Shown one piece after another: positions 42,741-49,598 of a DNA stretch of 64,000 nt. The stretch spans positions 62,001 to 126,000 of the forward strand of contig JBBRYM010000001.1 in the NCBI GenBank assembly GCA_038237625.1. Reading direction: 5' to 3'. Origin of the DNA: JAWVFM01 sp038237625 (GTDB taxonomy: Bacteria > Actinomycetota > Thermoleophilia > Solirubrobacterales > 70-9). How positions within the stretch are numbered: position 1 is the stretch's first letter; the number at the start of each line of letters is the position of its first letter. The notes beneath the pieces are model-generated. The model saw only the letters and a list, made by a program, of their open reading frames with translations. It was not told where the DNA came from and made no database searches. The position numbers were made by a program, and so were the translations under genes.

Positions 42741-42964
42741 GGATACACCACCTCCATTCGGGTGCGCCGGCAGGCGCGATTGGGGCGCGCGAGCGATCGC
42801 GGCAGGCAGAGCTCCTTTGTGGCTCCGCGCCTTGATCGCGCGTCTCGACCGGCAGTCGTCGTCCCCGGGCGGTCTTTTCCGTATCGCGCGACACTCGGCG
42901 CCGCGTGCCCTGGGGCGTGTTCCTTGAAGGAGCAGGCTCTCAGGCGAACAGGCGTTTGTGTGTG
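42741..42964 (-). promoter_or_regulatory. Long leader/upstream region of the rpf-like gene
   Basis: These 224 bases hold no gene. A short TCCTTGAAGGA palindrome lies at 42921-42931. The CRP-like site and the IS element begin at the far end. Several actinobacterial rpf genes have c-di-AMP riboswitch leaders, but the conserved core could not be recognised here by eye. Confidence 0.35.
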
Positions 42965-42972
42965 ACGCCGGT
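42965..42972 (+). repeat. Target-site duplication, left copy (ACGCCGGT)
   Basis: ACGCCGGT immediately outside the left inverted repeat is identical in direct orientation to 46493-46500. The length of 8 bases is the one reported for IS1595-family elements. Confidence 0.8.
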
Positions 42973-42997
42973 CACGCATATCCCTCCAAAACATGTA
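42973..42997 (+). repeat. Left terminal inverted repeat
   Basis: CACGCATATCCCTCCAAAAC followed by ATGTA. It matches the reverse complement of 46468-46492 at 23 of 25 positions (differences at positions 10 and 14). Confidence 0.88.
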
Positions 42998-43355
42998 CTC
43001 TGCAACACGCATGCAAAGCACGCTCATTTGCAGGGCTTTTACGGCCCTCAGAGCTACAGGTGCGCCAAAGTGGGGCGAAGAATTGTGAGCGTGGTTAGCG
43101 CCTGCTCACAAAGCGCCGGTAGTAGCCGGTCCTTCCGGCTAAGCTTGAAATGCGAAACGGCCCCGTTTACAGCGGGACCGTTTCTGAGGGGCGCGGGGTT
43201 GGGCTTGCGGCTCGCTCGCAGCCCGGCTCCCGCCTCTCCGCCATCGCGCCTATAGGCCAGCGCGCCAGGCCGGGACGTAGTAGCGAGCAGTTGCGCTACG
43301 CCCCTCGCTCACTGCTACGCACTGCGCCTCCCTTCGGCGAGCGGCAGAAGGGTGA
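42998..43355. other. Non-coding left end of the element
   Basis: This stretch of 358 bases has no supported gene. It contains a hairpin at 43154-43184 (GAAACGG/CCGTTTC with an inner CCCG/CGGG), which may end transcription of the DUF5343 gene, and a second imperfect inverted repeat around 43277-43322 (GTAGTAGCGAG against CTCGCTCACTGCTAC). Confidence 0.5.
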
Positions 43356-44069
43356 TCATTCCGACCAATCCTCGTCTTCCGAAAGTTCTTCGCCTTCGGC
43401 GTCGGGATCGGTGATCGGGGCCGCGATCTTCAACACAGCGTCGAACGCGGCCTTGAAGTCGCCGTGCTCGGCCTTCGTCCACGACTCCCCACGCTTCGGA
43501 ATGTCTCCGAGAAGCCCGGCCAGGGCCGGATGCAATCCAGACGGGATTCCCCCCGAAGGCGTGATGACTGCGGTGGGCTTAGCCGATTTGGAGCGTGGCT
43601 TCTTGGCTCCGCCAGGAGACCGAACCGACGGAGTCTTGAAGCTCGGAGAAAGGGGGATATCGCCCGCGTACTTCGCAGCCTGCAGGTAGAAGGCAATCGC
43701 CTTTCGCGCGGTGTCGCCCTGTACTCCGTAGCCGGCAAAGACTTCGAGCAGCTCTCCAGTCGTCGCGTTGCCCTCACCCAGCTTGACAGCCTCGGGGTAT
43801 CGCTCCCGCAGCAACTCGCCGATTAGCCCCGGTCGATCGTCGGGCTGATTGACGAGTTCAACGAGCTTCGGCTGGACGGCGCCGTCCTGATCAATCAGTC
43901 CGAGCGACTTTAGCCCGGCGATGAACTGCGTCTGCCCCGCTCCTGACATTCCGGTCAGGAAGTAGCGATCGACCCTGTTCGGAGGACCGTGCTCCTCCAT
44001 CTTGACGATCATGTTCGTCAGGGTCCTGAAGGCGAAATATGGGGGCGGTGGGCCTGTCTGCGCTTCCAC
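43356..44069 (-). CDS. DUF5343-like protein, IS cargo
   Basis: The 237-residue protein resembles the DUF5343 family: the N-terminal half reads YFAFRTLTNMIVKMEEHG and then RVDRYFLTGMSGAGQTQF and LKSLGLIDQDG, a winged-helix-like arrangement found in this family. The C-terminal 90 residues are Lys/Pro/Ser-rich and acidic at the end. The GTG start at 44069 is preceded by GAGGAG at 6 bases and is preferred over the longer frame from 44165. Function unknown; family members often accompany mobile or defence-related genes, which is a recollection and not shown here. Confidence 0.65.
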   Translation of the reverse strand: MEAQTGPPPPYFAFRTLTNMIVKMEEHGPPNRVDRYFLTGMSGAGQTQFIAGLKSLGLIDQDGAVQPKLVELVNQPDDRPGLIGELLRERYPEAVKLGEGNATTGELLEVFAGYGVQGDTARKAIAFYLQAAKYAGDIPLSPSFKTPSVRSPGGAKKPRSKSAKPTAVITPSGGIPSGLHPALAGLLGDIPKRGESWTKAEHGDFKAAFDAVLKIAAPITDPDAEGEELSEDEDWSE

Positions 44070-44222
44070 TTGGGTCTCCTCGGATTGGTATTTCTGCGGA
44101 CTCTGATGGACTCGGTGACCCGACAATACCATAAGCGGATGCCACCAGGAGACTTTATTTGGCACTTTCGGGTTCTTACCTTAGCCTGCGCCCTGTCCAT
44201 CTACTCCTGGAAGGGGCAGCAA

Positions 44223-44450
44223 GTGAGCGACATTCGGCGAGGGACCCGCGTATTCGCAGCGTCAGCCGATGGGATCGACCGCGAGCTTCGCGCGCTCGGC
44301 GAGATCACCGCAGGAGGCGACTTCGCCGTTGTCTGGGTTTGCACCGAGCGCGAGTGGGCTGCGGCAGAATCGGAGAGCCGCGAACCGGACGGCGTGCCCT
44401 GGCCTGCCGACGACGTGCGAGTGAGGACCGATGAGCCAGCACCGGTCTGA
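44223..44450 (+). CDS. Small hypothetical protein, IS cargo
   Basis: The 75-residue acidic protein has a WVCTEREWAAAE segment and no hydrophobic helix. GGAAGGGG lies 6 bases before the GTG at 44223, the reason for choosing this start over the longer frame from 44106. Its 3' end overlaps the next small gene by 20 bases. Function not recognised. Confidence 0.5.
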   Translation: MSDIRRGTRVFAASADGIDRELRALGEITAGGDFAVVWVCTEREWAAAESESREPDGVPWPADDVRVRTDEPAPV

Positions 44451-44559
44451 GCGCAAACAGAAGACTAGACCGAAGAAGGGCAAGCCGATCGAGATCCCTG
44501 TGCCAAGGCGGGAAGACGTAGAACGCGTTATTCGGAAGGCGACGAGCAGGAAGGCCTAG
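44431..44559 (+). CDS. Very small basic protein (42 aa), IS cargo
   Basis: The frame starts MSQHRSERKQKTRPKKGKPI and continues EIPVPRREDVERVIRKATSRKA, a Lys/Arg-rich peptide with a KPIEIPVP-type core. GAGG lies 4 bases before the ATG, and it overlaps the upstream gene by 20 bases, suggesting coupling. Its stop and the stop of the convergent DUF3800 gene share one CTAG. Function unknown; a nucleic-acid-binding partner of the neighbouring genes is conceivable. Confidence 0.5.
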   Translation: MSQHRSERKQKTRPKKGKPIEIPVPRREDVERVIRKATSRKA

Positions 44560-45395
44560 GGGACCTTGGCGACCGGCCAGCCGCTTCCGCAAGCGTCCTG
44601 GCGAGAGCGGCGCTTCAGCTGCCCAATCGCGTCGCTAGAAACGTCGATCGCCCTCGGATAGCGAAGGTTCGCGGCGTAGTCCACTAGATGATCGGCATAC
44701 CAGTTGCCTTGCGGCTTGCGCTTTGCAATGGCATGTCGAGCCGCTCCCGCAACGAGATCGGCCATCTGTACGAACGGATGAAGTTTGCTGTCTTGGTGGA
44801 TTGATCCGCCCATAAACCAGGAGGACCCGCGCGCCACGTATGTCTGGCAGCGTGGAAAGGCGCGATAGAAGCGGAATGTGATCAGGTCATGAGCTCGCCG
44901 AAATGCCGCATCTTGCCCATCGATCACGGTCAGGCCAAGGCGCGGTCGCGGCGACTTCGGCCGCTCGACGAGTAGGGCACAAGCCATCCAATACCAGAGC
45001 CGATATGCCTCGGTCGGGTACTTCGTCTTCAGGCCGACAGACATGACTCGCACTTCGGTCAACGTTGCGATGTGCTCAAGCGCGTTCCGATAGAACAGGC
45101 GTCCGGCTGCCTCTGCTGATCTATGACCTCGACCATTCGCAGCCTGAGCTGCCTGGGCGTGTATGGAAACGCCTTGTCCTTTGAGCAACTCGCGCGACTT
45201 GACTTCGGCTCGGCCCGATTGGAAACCAAGCTCCGCTCTCACAAAGTCCTGCCATCGACGCTCAGCTGCCCGGAGCCAGCGCGCCGGAATGAAGACTCCC
45301 GAAACGACTTCAAGACCTTGCTCGCCAGACTCATCGAGAAAGGCGATGTAATCTTCGTTGCGCAGCACGAGCGCAGCTTCGCATTCTCGGGTCAA
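44556..45395 (-). CDS. DUF3800 domain protein, IS cargo
   Basis: This 279-residue protein has the DUF3800 signature: YIAFLDESGEQG at residues 16-27 (first acidic pair), TVIDGQDA in the middle and LHPFVQMADLVAGAARHAIAKR near the C-terminus. The family is thought to have an RNase H-like fold. The start is TTG at 45395; a GTG 27 bases downstream is an alternative. It lies downstream of the transposase on the same strand, separated by a perfect hairpin. Function unknown. Confidence 0.75.
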   Translation of the reverse strand: MTRECEAALVLRNEDYIAFLDESGEQGLEVVSGVFIPARWLRAAERRWQDFVRAELGFQSGRAEVKSRELLKGQGVSIHAQAAQAANGRGHRSAEAAGRLFYRNALEHIATLTEVRVMSVGLKTKYPTEAYRLWYWMACALLVERPKSPRPRLGLTVIDGQDAAFRRAHDLITFRFYRAFPRCQTYVARGSSWFMGGSIHQDSKLHPFVQMADLVAGAARHAIAKRKPQGNWYADHLVDYAANLRYPRAIDVSSDAIGQLKRRSRQDACGSGWPVAKVP

Positions 45396-45400
45396 GAATG

Positions 45401-45431
45401 CGCTAGGCCCGCTCGAAACGCGGGCCTAGCG
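45401..45431. terminator. Perfect 12-bp hairpin between transposase and DUF3800 genes
   Basis: CGCTAGGCCCGC and GCGGGCCTAGCG pair perfectly around TCGAAAC. There is no T-run. It may end the transposase transcript or protect an mRNA end. Confidence 0.5.
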
Positions 45432-45523
45432 GCGCTTAGTCCGCTACCCCTCTACCGGGGGCCGACCAAGCATCGATGATGAATGTATCAGCACCAAATG
45501 CGCCCTGCTCAAGCTGCGCAATT

Positions 45524-46384
45524 TTACCTGCAAAAGGCCCGGTTTAGAAGCTGACCGAAGAGGGCTTCTCCGGTGTTTCGCTTCGCGTTGTGCCGCCAGG
45601 CGAACTCGTCAAGATAAGACTGAAGCCACTTCACCGACACGTGCTTGTAAGCGCCTCGCATGCCGGTCTTGAGGTTCCCGAAGAAGCCCTCGATCGTGTT
45701 CGTGTAGACGTCGCCCTCGACGTATTGGCCGGCTGAGTGGTTGATCACTCGGTGGCCTAGATATTCGCGGCGAAGCGGCTTGTAGGCCTGCCAGTCGTCC
45801 GTAAAGAGCATCGCTGAGGGATTGACCCGCGCCCGCACTTCTCTACTAAGGGCAGGCCCACGGCGCGAGGGAATGATCGAGAGCTTCACACGTCCACCGC
45901 GTTCGATCATCCCCAGGATGGTCGGTTTGGCCTCGCGGAAGGCTGCGACGGCGCGAAGGTCGGGGAGCTTCTGACGCGGCTTGCCGCCCCACGAAGTCTC
46001 GTCAACCTCAACGTCGCCGGATAGCTGCTCTTCGTCATTGCCCATGATCGAGCGGATCTTGTTGAACATACGCCAGGCGGTCTTGTACGTCACCCCAAGC
46101 TCGCGCTCCAGCTGCTTGGCGGAGATCCCGCAGCGAGTGCTTGCCATGAGATACATGGCGTAGAACCAAAGCTGAAGAGAGGTCGTGGACTTCTCGAAGA
46201 TCGTCCCCTTTGTCGGGTAGATCTGCCATCCGCAGGAATCGCAGGCGTAGCAAGCCCGAGTCTTGATCCGGTGAAACTTGCGCTCGCGCTTGCACTTCGG
46301 ACAAGCCGCGTGGTGGCCGTCCGCAGCGAACCGCTCACGCCAGAGCTTGTCCAAGCACGTCGAATCGTCCGGATACTCGCGCAT
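45524..46384 (-). CDS. IS1595-family (ISXO2-like) transposase
   Basis: The 286-residue transposase has an N-terminal zinc ribbon with CPKC (residue 30 region) and CDSCGWQ, then QLERELGVTYKTAWRMFNKIR as the helix-turn-helix. The catalytic acidic residues are in DVEVDETSWGGK, LFTDDWQAY and NTIEGFFGNLK, the DD(E/N)K layout of the family. The ATG at 46384 is used; relatives often begin a few residues earlier with SLIEFM, where only CTG is available. The reading frame is intact. Confidence 0.92.
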   Translation of the reverse strand: MREYPDDSTCLDKLWRERFAADGHHAACPKCKRERKFHRIKTRACYACDSCGWQIYPTKGTIFEKSTTSLQLWFYAMYLMASTRCGISAKQLERELGVTYKTAWRMFNKIRSIMGNDEEQLSGDVEVDETSWGGKPRQKLPDLRAVAAFREAKPTILGMIERGGRVKLSIIPSRRGPALSREVRARVNPSAMLFTDDWQAYKPLRREYLGHRVINHSAGQYVEGDVYTNTIEGFFGNLKTGMRGAYKHVSVKWLQSYLDEFAWRHNAKRNTGEALFGQLLNRAFCR

Positions 46385-46467
46385 GAACTCGATCAGCGAG
46401 TAGTCGGACTCTGAAGAAGGAGAGCGGGTCGGGTTGTTGCGATCTGAAGCGGCTATGAACGACAGTA

Positions 46468-46492
46468 TACATGTTTTGAAGGTATATGCGTG
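46468..46492 (-). repeat. Right terminal inverted repeat
   Basis: Read inward on the minus strand it begins CACGCATATACCTTCAAAAC and ends ATGTA, matching the left end at 23 of 25 positions. Confidence 0.88.
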
Positions 46493-46504
46493 ACGCCGGT
46501 CACA
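46490..46504 (+). promoter_or_regulatory. CRP-like half-restored site upstream of the phosphoesterase gene
   Basis: The right junction reads GTGACGCCGGTCACA, and the preceding base is C, so the site is CGTGA-N6-TCACA. Removing the element and one target copy restores the perfect TGTGA-N6-TCACA. Its centre is about 62 bases before the phosphoesterase start. Confidence 0.5.
46493..46500 (+). repeat. Target-site duplication, right copy (ACGCCGGT)
   Basis: Direct copy of 42965-42972. The three bases on each side of each copy (GTG before, CAC after) make both look like a longer 14-base direct repeat. Confidence 0.8.
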
Positions 46505-46524
46505 TTCGCAACATTTCGCTCAAG

Positions 46525-46552
46525 TTGTCGCGATCTCGTGCCTGGGTAGGCT
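46525..46552 (+). promoter_or_regulatory. Promoter of the metallophosphoesterase gene
   Basis: TTGTCG (46525-46530), a 16-base spacer and TAGGCT (46547-46552); the GTG start is 6 bases further, so the mRNA is probably leaderless. Confidence 0.5.
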
Positions 46553-46558
46553 TCCGGC

Positions 46559-47158
46559 GTGCGCATTCTCGCCTTCAGTGACTTGCATTGCGACCTCGAA
46601 CAGGCGGCGAGCCTGGTTCAGATGAGCGCCGAGGCGGACCTCGTGGCGGGCGTCGGCGACTTCGCTTCGGTCCATCGCGGCCTGCCCGAGACGATCGCGG
46701 CCCTCGCCCCGATCTCCACCCCCACCGTTCTCGTTCCCGGCAACAACGAGACCGAGGACGAGCTGCGCGAGGCGGCCGCGGGCTGGGAGTCGGCACGCGT
46801 GCTGCACGCCGAGGGCATGACCGTCGGCGGAGTCGAGATCTTCGGTGTCGGCGGCGGGATCCCGGTGACGCCGTGGGACTGGAGCTTCGACCTCGACGAG
46901 GACGAAGCCGCGAGCGCCCTCGCCGGCTGCCCGCACGGCTGCGTCATGCTCGTTCACTCGCCACCTCAGGGCCACCTCGACGCCTCCAGCGCCGGTGTTC
47001 ATCTTGGCAGCGTCGCGATCCTCGAGGCGATCGAACGCTGCGAGCCGCAATTGGTGCTCTGCGGGCACATCCACGATCAATGGGGACAGGAGTCGCGCGT
47101 CGGGCCTACGCGAATACTCAACCTGGGACCGTCGGGAGCGTTCCTCGAGGCGACCTAG
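46559..47158 (+). CDS. Calcineurin-like metallophosphoesterase
   Basis: This 199-residue phosphoesterase has the metal-binding motifs in order: FSDLHCD (residues 6-12), GVGDFAS, PGNNETED (in place of GNHD), LVHSPP and CGHIHDQWG. It is a single compact domain without signal peptide. Substrate may be a phosphodiester or cyclic nucleotide; the nearby CRP-like site makes a cAMP link tempting but unproven. Start GTG at 46559 follows the -10 box by 6 bases. Confidence 0.85.
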   Translation: MRILAFSDLHCDLEQAASLVQMSAEADLVAGVGDFASVHRGLPETIAALAPISTPTVLVPGNNETEDELREAAAGWESARVLHAEGMTVGGVEIFGVGGGIPVTPWDWSFDLDEDEAASALAGCPHGCVMLVHSPPQGHLDASSAGVHLGSVAILEAIERCEPQLVLCGHIHDQWGQESRVGPTRILNLGPSGAFLEAT

Positions 47159-47168
47159 CGAGGGTTAG

Positions 47169-47375
47169 CTATTGATTAAGGGGTCTGACCCCGTCTAGGT
47201 TTCGCGCATCTCGGCCAGGCCGTCCCCGCGCGAGCGGATCGGCGCGTAGCTCGGCGACCTTCGCCGCCGAGTAATTGGAGCGCGCCAGCGCGCGAACCTC
47301 AGCCCCGTCGGCCACCAGCCGCTCGATCAGCCTGCCGCCGACGAACCCCGAACCGCCGGTCGCGAGCACTTCCAT
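47169..47375 (-). pseudogene. NAD-dependent epimerase fragment (N-terminal remnant)
   Basis: The 68-residue reading frame starts MEVLATGGSGFVGGRLIERL, the Rossmann nucleotide-binding motif of extended SDR epimerases (about 300 aa), continues for about 45 similar residues and then becomes unrelated and ends. The rest of the gene is missing; the phosphoesterase gene takes its place. It is a truncated remnant, followed by the repeated GGGGTCTGACCCC palindrome. Confidence 0.6.
47180..47192. repeat. Palindrome GGGGTCTGACCCC
   Basis: The same 13-base palindrome (reverse complement GGGGTCAGACCCC) forms the core of the terminator at 27496-27508. Here it lies 21 bases after the phosphoesterase stop, inside the epimerase remnant. 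Confidence 0.6.
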
Positions 47376-47407
47376 CGACGGCAGCCTACCCGTGACCCGC
47401 CAGCGAA

Positions 47408-47413
47408 TAGCCT
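47408..47413 (+). promoter_or_regulatory. -10 box (TAGCCT) of the LLM oxidoreductase gene
   Basis: TAGCCT lies 8 bases before the ATG at 47422, consistent with a leaderless mRNA. Confidence 0.4.
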
Positions 47414-47421
47414 CCCCGCTG

Positions 47422-48462
47422 ATGGCGCGCGACCTCAAGCTCGGCCTGCAGACCGGCTATTGGGCGGGCGGACCCCCGCCCGGGATCGTGGAGACGATCC
47501 AGGAGGCGGAGAAGCTCGGCTACGACTCGGTGTGGACCGCCGAGGCGTACGGATCGGATTGCCTGACGCCGCTCGCCTGGTGGGGTTCGCAGACCGAGCG
47601 GATCCACCTGGGCACCGCCCTGGTGCAGATCTCGGCGCGCCAGCCGGCGGCGACCGCGATGGCCGCCATGACCATGGACCACCTCTCCGGCGGGCGCTTC
47701 ATCCTCGGCCTCGGCGTCTCAGGCCCCCAGGTCGTCGAGGGCTGGTACGGGATGCCGTTTGCGAAGCCCCTCGCTCGCACCCGCGAGTACGTGGGGATCC
47801 TGCGCGACATCTGGGCGCGCAAGGGGCCGGTCACCAACGACGGCGAGCACTACCCGCTGCCGCTGCCAGGCGGGACCGGCCTCGGCAAACCGCTCAAGGC
47901 GTCAATCCACCCGCTGCGCGAGGACATCCCGATCTTCCTCGGCGCCGAGGGCCCGAAGAACATCGCCCTCGCGGCGGAGCTATGCGACGGCTGGCTCGCG
48001 ATGCTGCTCTCCCCGGAGCACATGGAGCCATACCGCGAAGCGCTGGAGGAAGGGTTCGCGCGCGAGGGCGCACGCCGCAGCTTCGAGGACTTCGAGATCG
48101 CCGCCACGGTTCCGCTCATCGTCAGCGACGACTTCGACGCGGCGATCGACATGCTGCGCCCGTACTACGGGCTCTACTTCGGCGGCATGGGCGCGAAGGG
48201 CAAGAACTTCCACGCCAACGTCCCGATCCGGATGGGCTACCAGAAGGAGATCGAGGAGATCCAGGACCTCTACCTCGCCGGCAAGAAGGATGAGGCCTGC
48301 GCGGCGATTCCCAAGGACCTGATCGAGCAGATGTCGCTCGTGGGCCCCAGGGAGAAGATCCGCGACGATCTCGAGCGCTGGCGCGAGTCGCTCGTCACCA
48401 CGTTCCTCGTCTCCGGCGACGCGGCCACCGTGAGGACCGCGGCGGAACTGGTCCTTGGCTGA
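47422..48462 (+). CDS. LLM-class F420-dependent oxidoreductase
   Basis: The 346-residue luciferase-like protein begins MARDLKLGLQTGYWAGGPPP. It has YDSVWTAEAYGSD, RIHLGTALVQISAR and the LSGGRFILGLGVSGPQVVEGWYG motif typical of F420-dependent enzymes in actinobacteria. It uses a different substrate from the gene at 2388, with which it shares the fold only. The start at 47422 is preferred to the longer frame from 47275 because the family begins directly with the first barrel strand. The next gene overlaps by 8 bases. Confidence 0.87.
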   Translation: MARDLKLGLQTGYWAGGPPPGIVETIQEAEKLGYDSVWTAEAYGSDCLTPLAWWGSQTERIHLGTALVQISARQPAATAMAAMTMDHLSGGRFILGLGVSGPQVVEGWYGMPFAKPLARTREYVGILRDIWARKGPVTNDGEHYPLPLPGGTGLGKPLKASIHPLREDIPIFLGAEGPKNIALAAELCDGWLAMLLSPEHMEPYREALEEGFAREGARRSFEDFEIAATVPLIVSDDFDAAIDMLRPYYGLYFGGMGAKGKNFHANVPIRMGYQKEIEEIQDLYLAGKKDEACAAIPKDLIEQMSLVGPREKIRDDLERWRESLVTTFLVSGDAATVRTAAELVLG

Positions 48463-49540
48463 CGCAGCCAGCGAGCTCCTGATCCGCCGCGACGACCTTC
48501 GCGACACCCGCGTGGTCGAGACCGATCGGCCGGACATCCACGACGGCCAGGCGCTCCTGCGCGTCGATCGCTTCGGCCTGACCGCAAACAACGTCACCTA
48601 CGCAGCCTTCGGCGAGGCCATGCGCTACTGGGAGTTCTTCCCAGCCGAGGAGGGCTGGGGACACCTCCCGCTCTGGGGCTTCGCCGAGGTCGAAGCATCC
48701 AACGCAGAGGGAGTCCAGGCCGGCGTTCGCGTCTACGGCTACCTCCCCTCCTCGCGGTGGCTCGTGACCGAGCCCGCGGGCGCGGGCGAGCGCGGATTCG
48801 TCGACGGGGTTGCGCACCGCTCCAAGCTGCCCTCCGCCTACCAGCGCTACCTCGTGACCGGGAGCGATCCCTTCTACACGGCCGAGACCGAGGAGCTGCA
48901 GATGCTCCTACGACCCCTCTTCTTCACGTCATGGCTGCTGGCCGACGACCTCCAGGACGGAGGCATGGCAGGCGCGAGCACGGCGGTGTTCTCGAGCGCC
49001 TCGTCCAAGACCGCCCTCGGCACGGTGTTCGCGCTGAAGCAGGACGCGTCCGAAGTCGAGATCGTGGGACTGACCTCCGATCGAGGTTGTGAGATGGTGG
49101 AGGAGCTCGGCGTCTACGACCGCGTCGCGCTCTACGACGACATCAGCTCACTGAAACTCGACTCGGCGACCTACGTCGACTTCTCCGGCGACGGCGCCCT
49201 GCGCTTCGCCGTCCACGAGGGCCTCGGCGAGGCTCTGCGGGCCAGCGTCGCCGTTGGCGCCACCAGCTGGGAGGAGCTCGGCGCCCGTGGCTCCGACAGC
49301 CTTCCGGGACCCCGCCCGCGGTTCTTCTTCGCTCCAGACCGCGTCACCAAGCGCGGCGCCGACTGGGGCCGCGACGGATTGGAGCGGCGAGTGGCGGACA
49401 GCTGGCGCCCATTCGTGGATTGGGTCGGTGGATGGCTGGAGGTGGAGAGCGCAAGGGGCTTCGAGGCCGCTCAAGAGACCTATCTGCGGCTGCTCGACAA
49501 CGAGGTCGGGCCGAAGGCTGCGCACGTTTTCTCGCTCTGA
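48455..49540 (+). CDS. DUF2855 family protein
   Basis: The 361-residue protein matches the DUF2855 pattern: an N-terminal part like quinone-oxidoreductase/MDR enzymes (LLRVDRFGLTANNVTYAAFG) with RYWEFFPAEEGWGHLPLWGFAEV, and a Rossmann-like part with SSASSKTALGTVFAL. It resembles medium-chain dehydrogenases without clear zinc ligands. Start TTG at 48455 overlaps the upstream stop by 8 bases. Its biochemical activity is unknown. Confidence 0.8.
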   Translation: MADAASELLIRRDDLRDTRVVETDRPDIHDGQALLRVDRFGLTANNVTYAAFGEAMRYWEFFPAEEGWGHLPLWGFAEVEASNAEGVQAGVRVYGYLPSSRWLVTEPAGAGERGFVDGVAHRSKLPSAYQRYLVTGSDPFYTAETEELQMLLRPLFFTSWLLADDLQDGGMAGASTAVFSSASSKTALGTVFALKQDASEVEIVGLTSDRGCEMVEELGVYDRVALYDDISSLKLDSATYVDFSGDGALRFAVHEGLGEALRASVAVGATSWEELGARGSDSLPGPRPRFFFAPDRVTKRGADWGRDGLERRVADSWRPFVDWVGGWLEVESARGFEAAQETYLRLLDNEVGPKAAHVFSL

Positions 49541-49598
49541 GCGTGCCCAGCCGGCCGCGCGGCGGGGTCGCGCTACCCTTGCTACAGACATAACCCAT

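Larger units (their letters stand above)
42973..46492 (-). mobile_element. IS1595-family insertion element with cargo genes (3520 bp)
   Basis: A complete element: 25-bp terminal inverted repeats with 23 matches, 8-bp direct duplications outside them, an IS1595/ISXO2-type transposase at one end and four additional genes (DUF5343, a 75-residue protein, a 42-residue protein, DUF3800). Cargo genes are known in some members of this family. The element sits between an rpf-like gene and a metallophosphoesterase gene and splits a CRP-like site. The transposase is intact, so recent activity is possible. Confidence 0.88.

Noticed and set aside
42741..42964. c-di-AMP riboswitch before rpf
   Set aside because: Conserved core sequences of the class were not visible by eye; kept only as a test to run.
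42973..42997. 14-base direct repeat GTGACGCCGGTCAC taken as the target duplication
   Set aside because: The extra three bases on each side are explained by the inverted-repeat ends (CAC/GTG); an 8-base duplication fits the IS1595 family.
45401..45480. Possible tRNA-like remnant in the element (GTTTCGAG next to GC-rich stems)
   Set aside because: No acceptor stem, D-arm or anticodon arm could be paired; the segment is better described as a single perfect hairpin.
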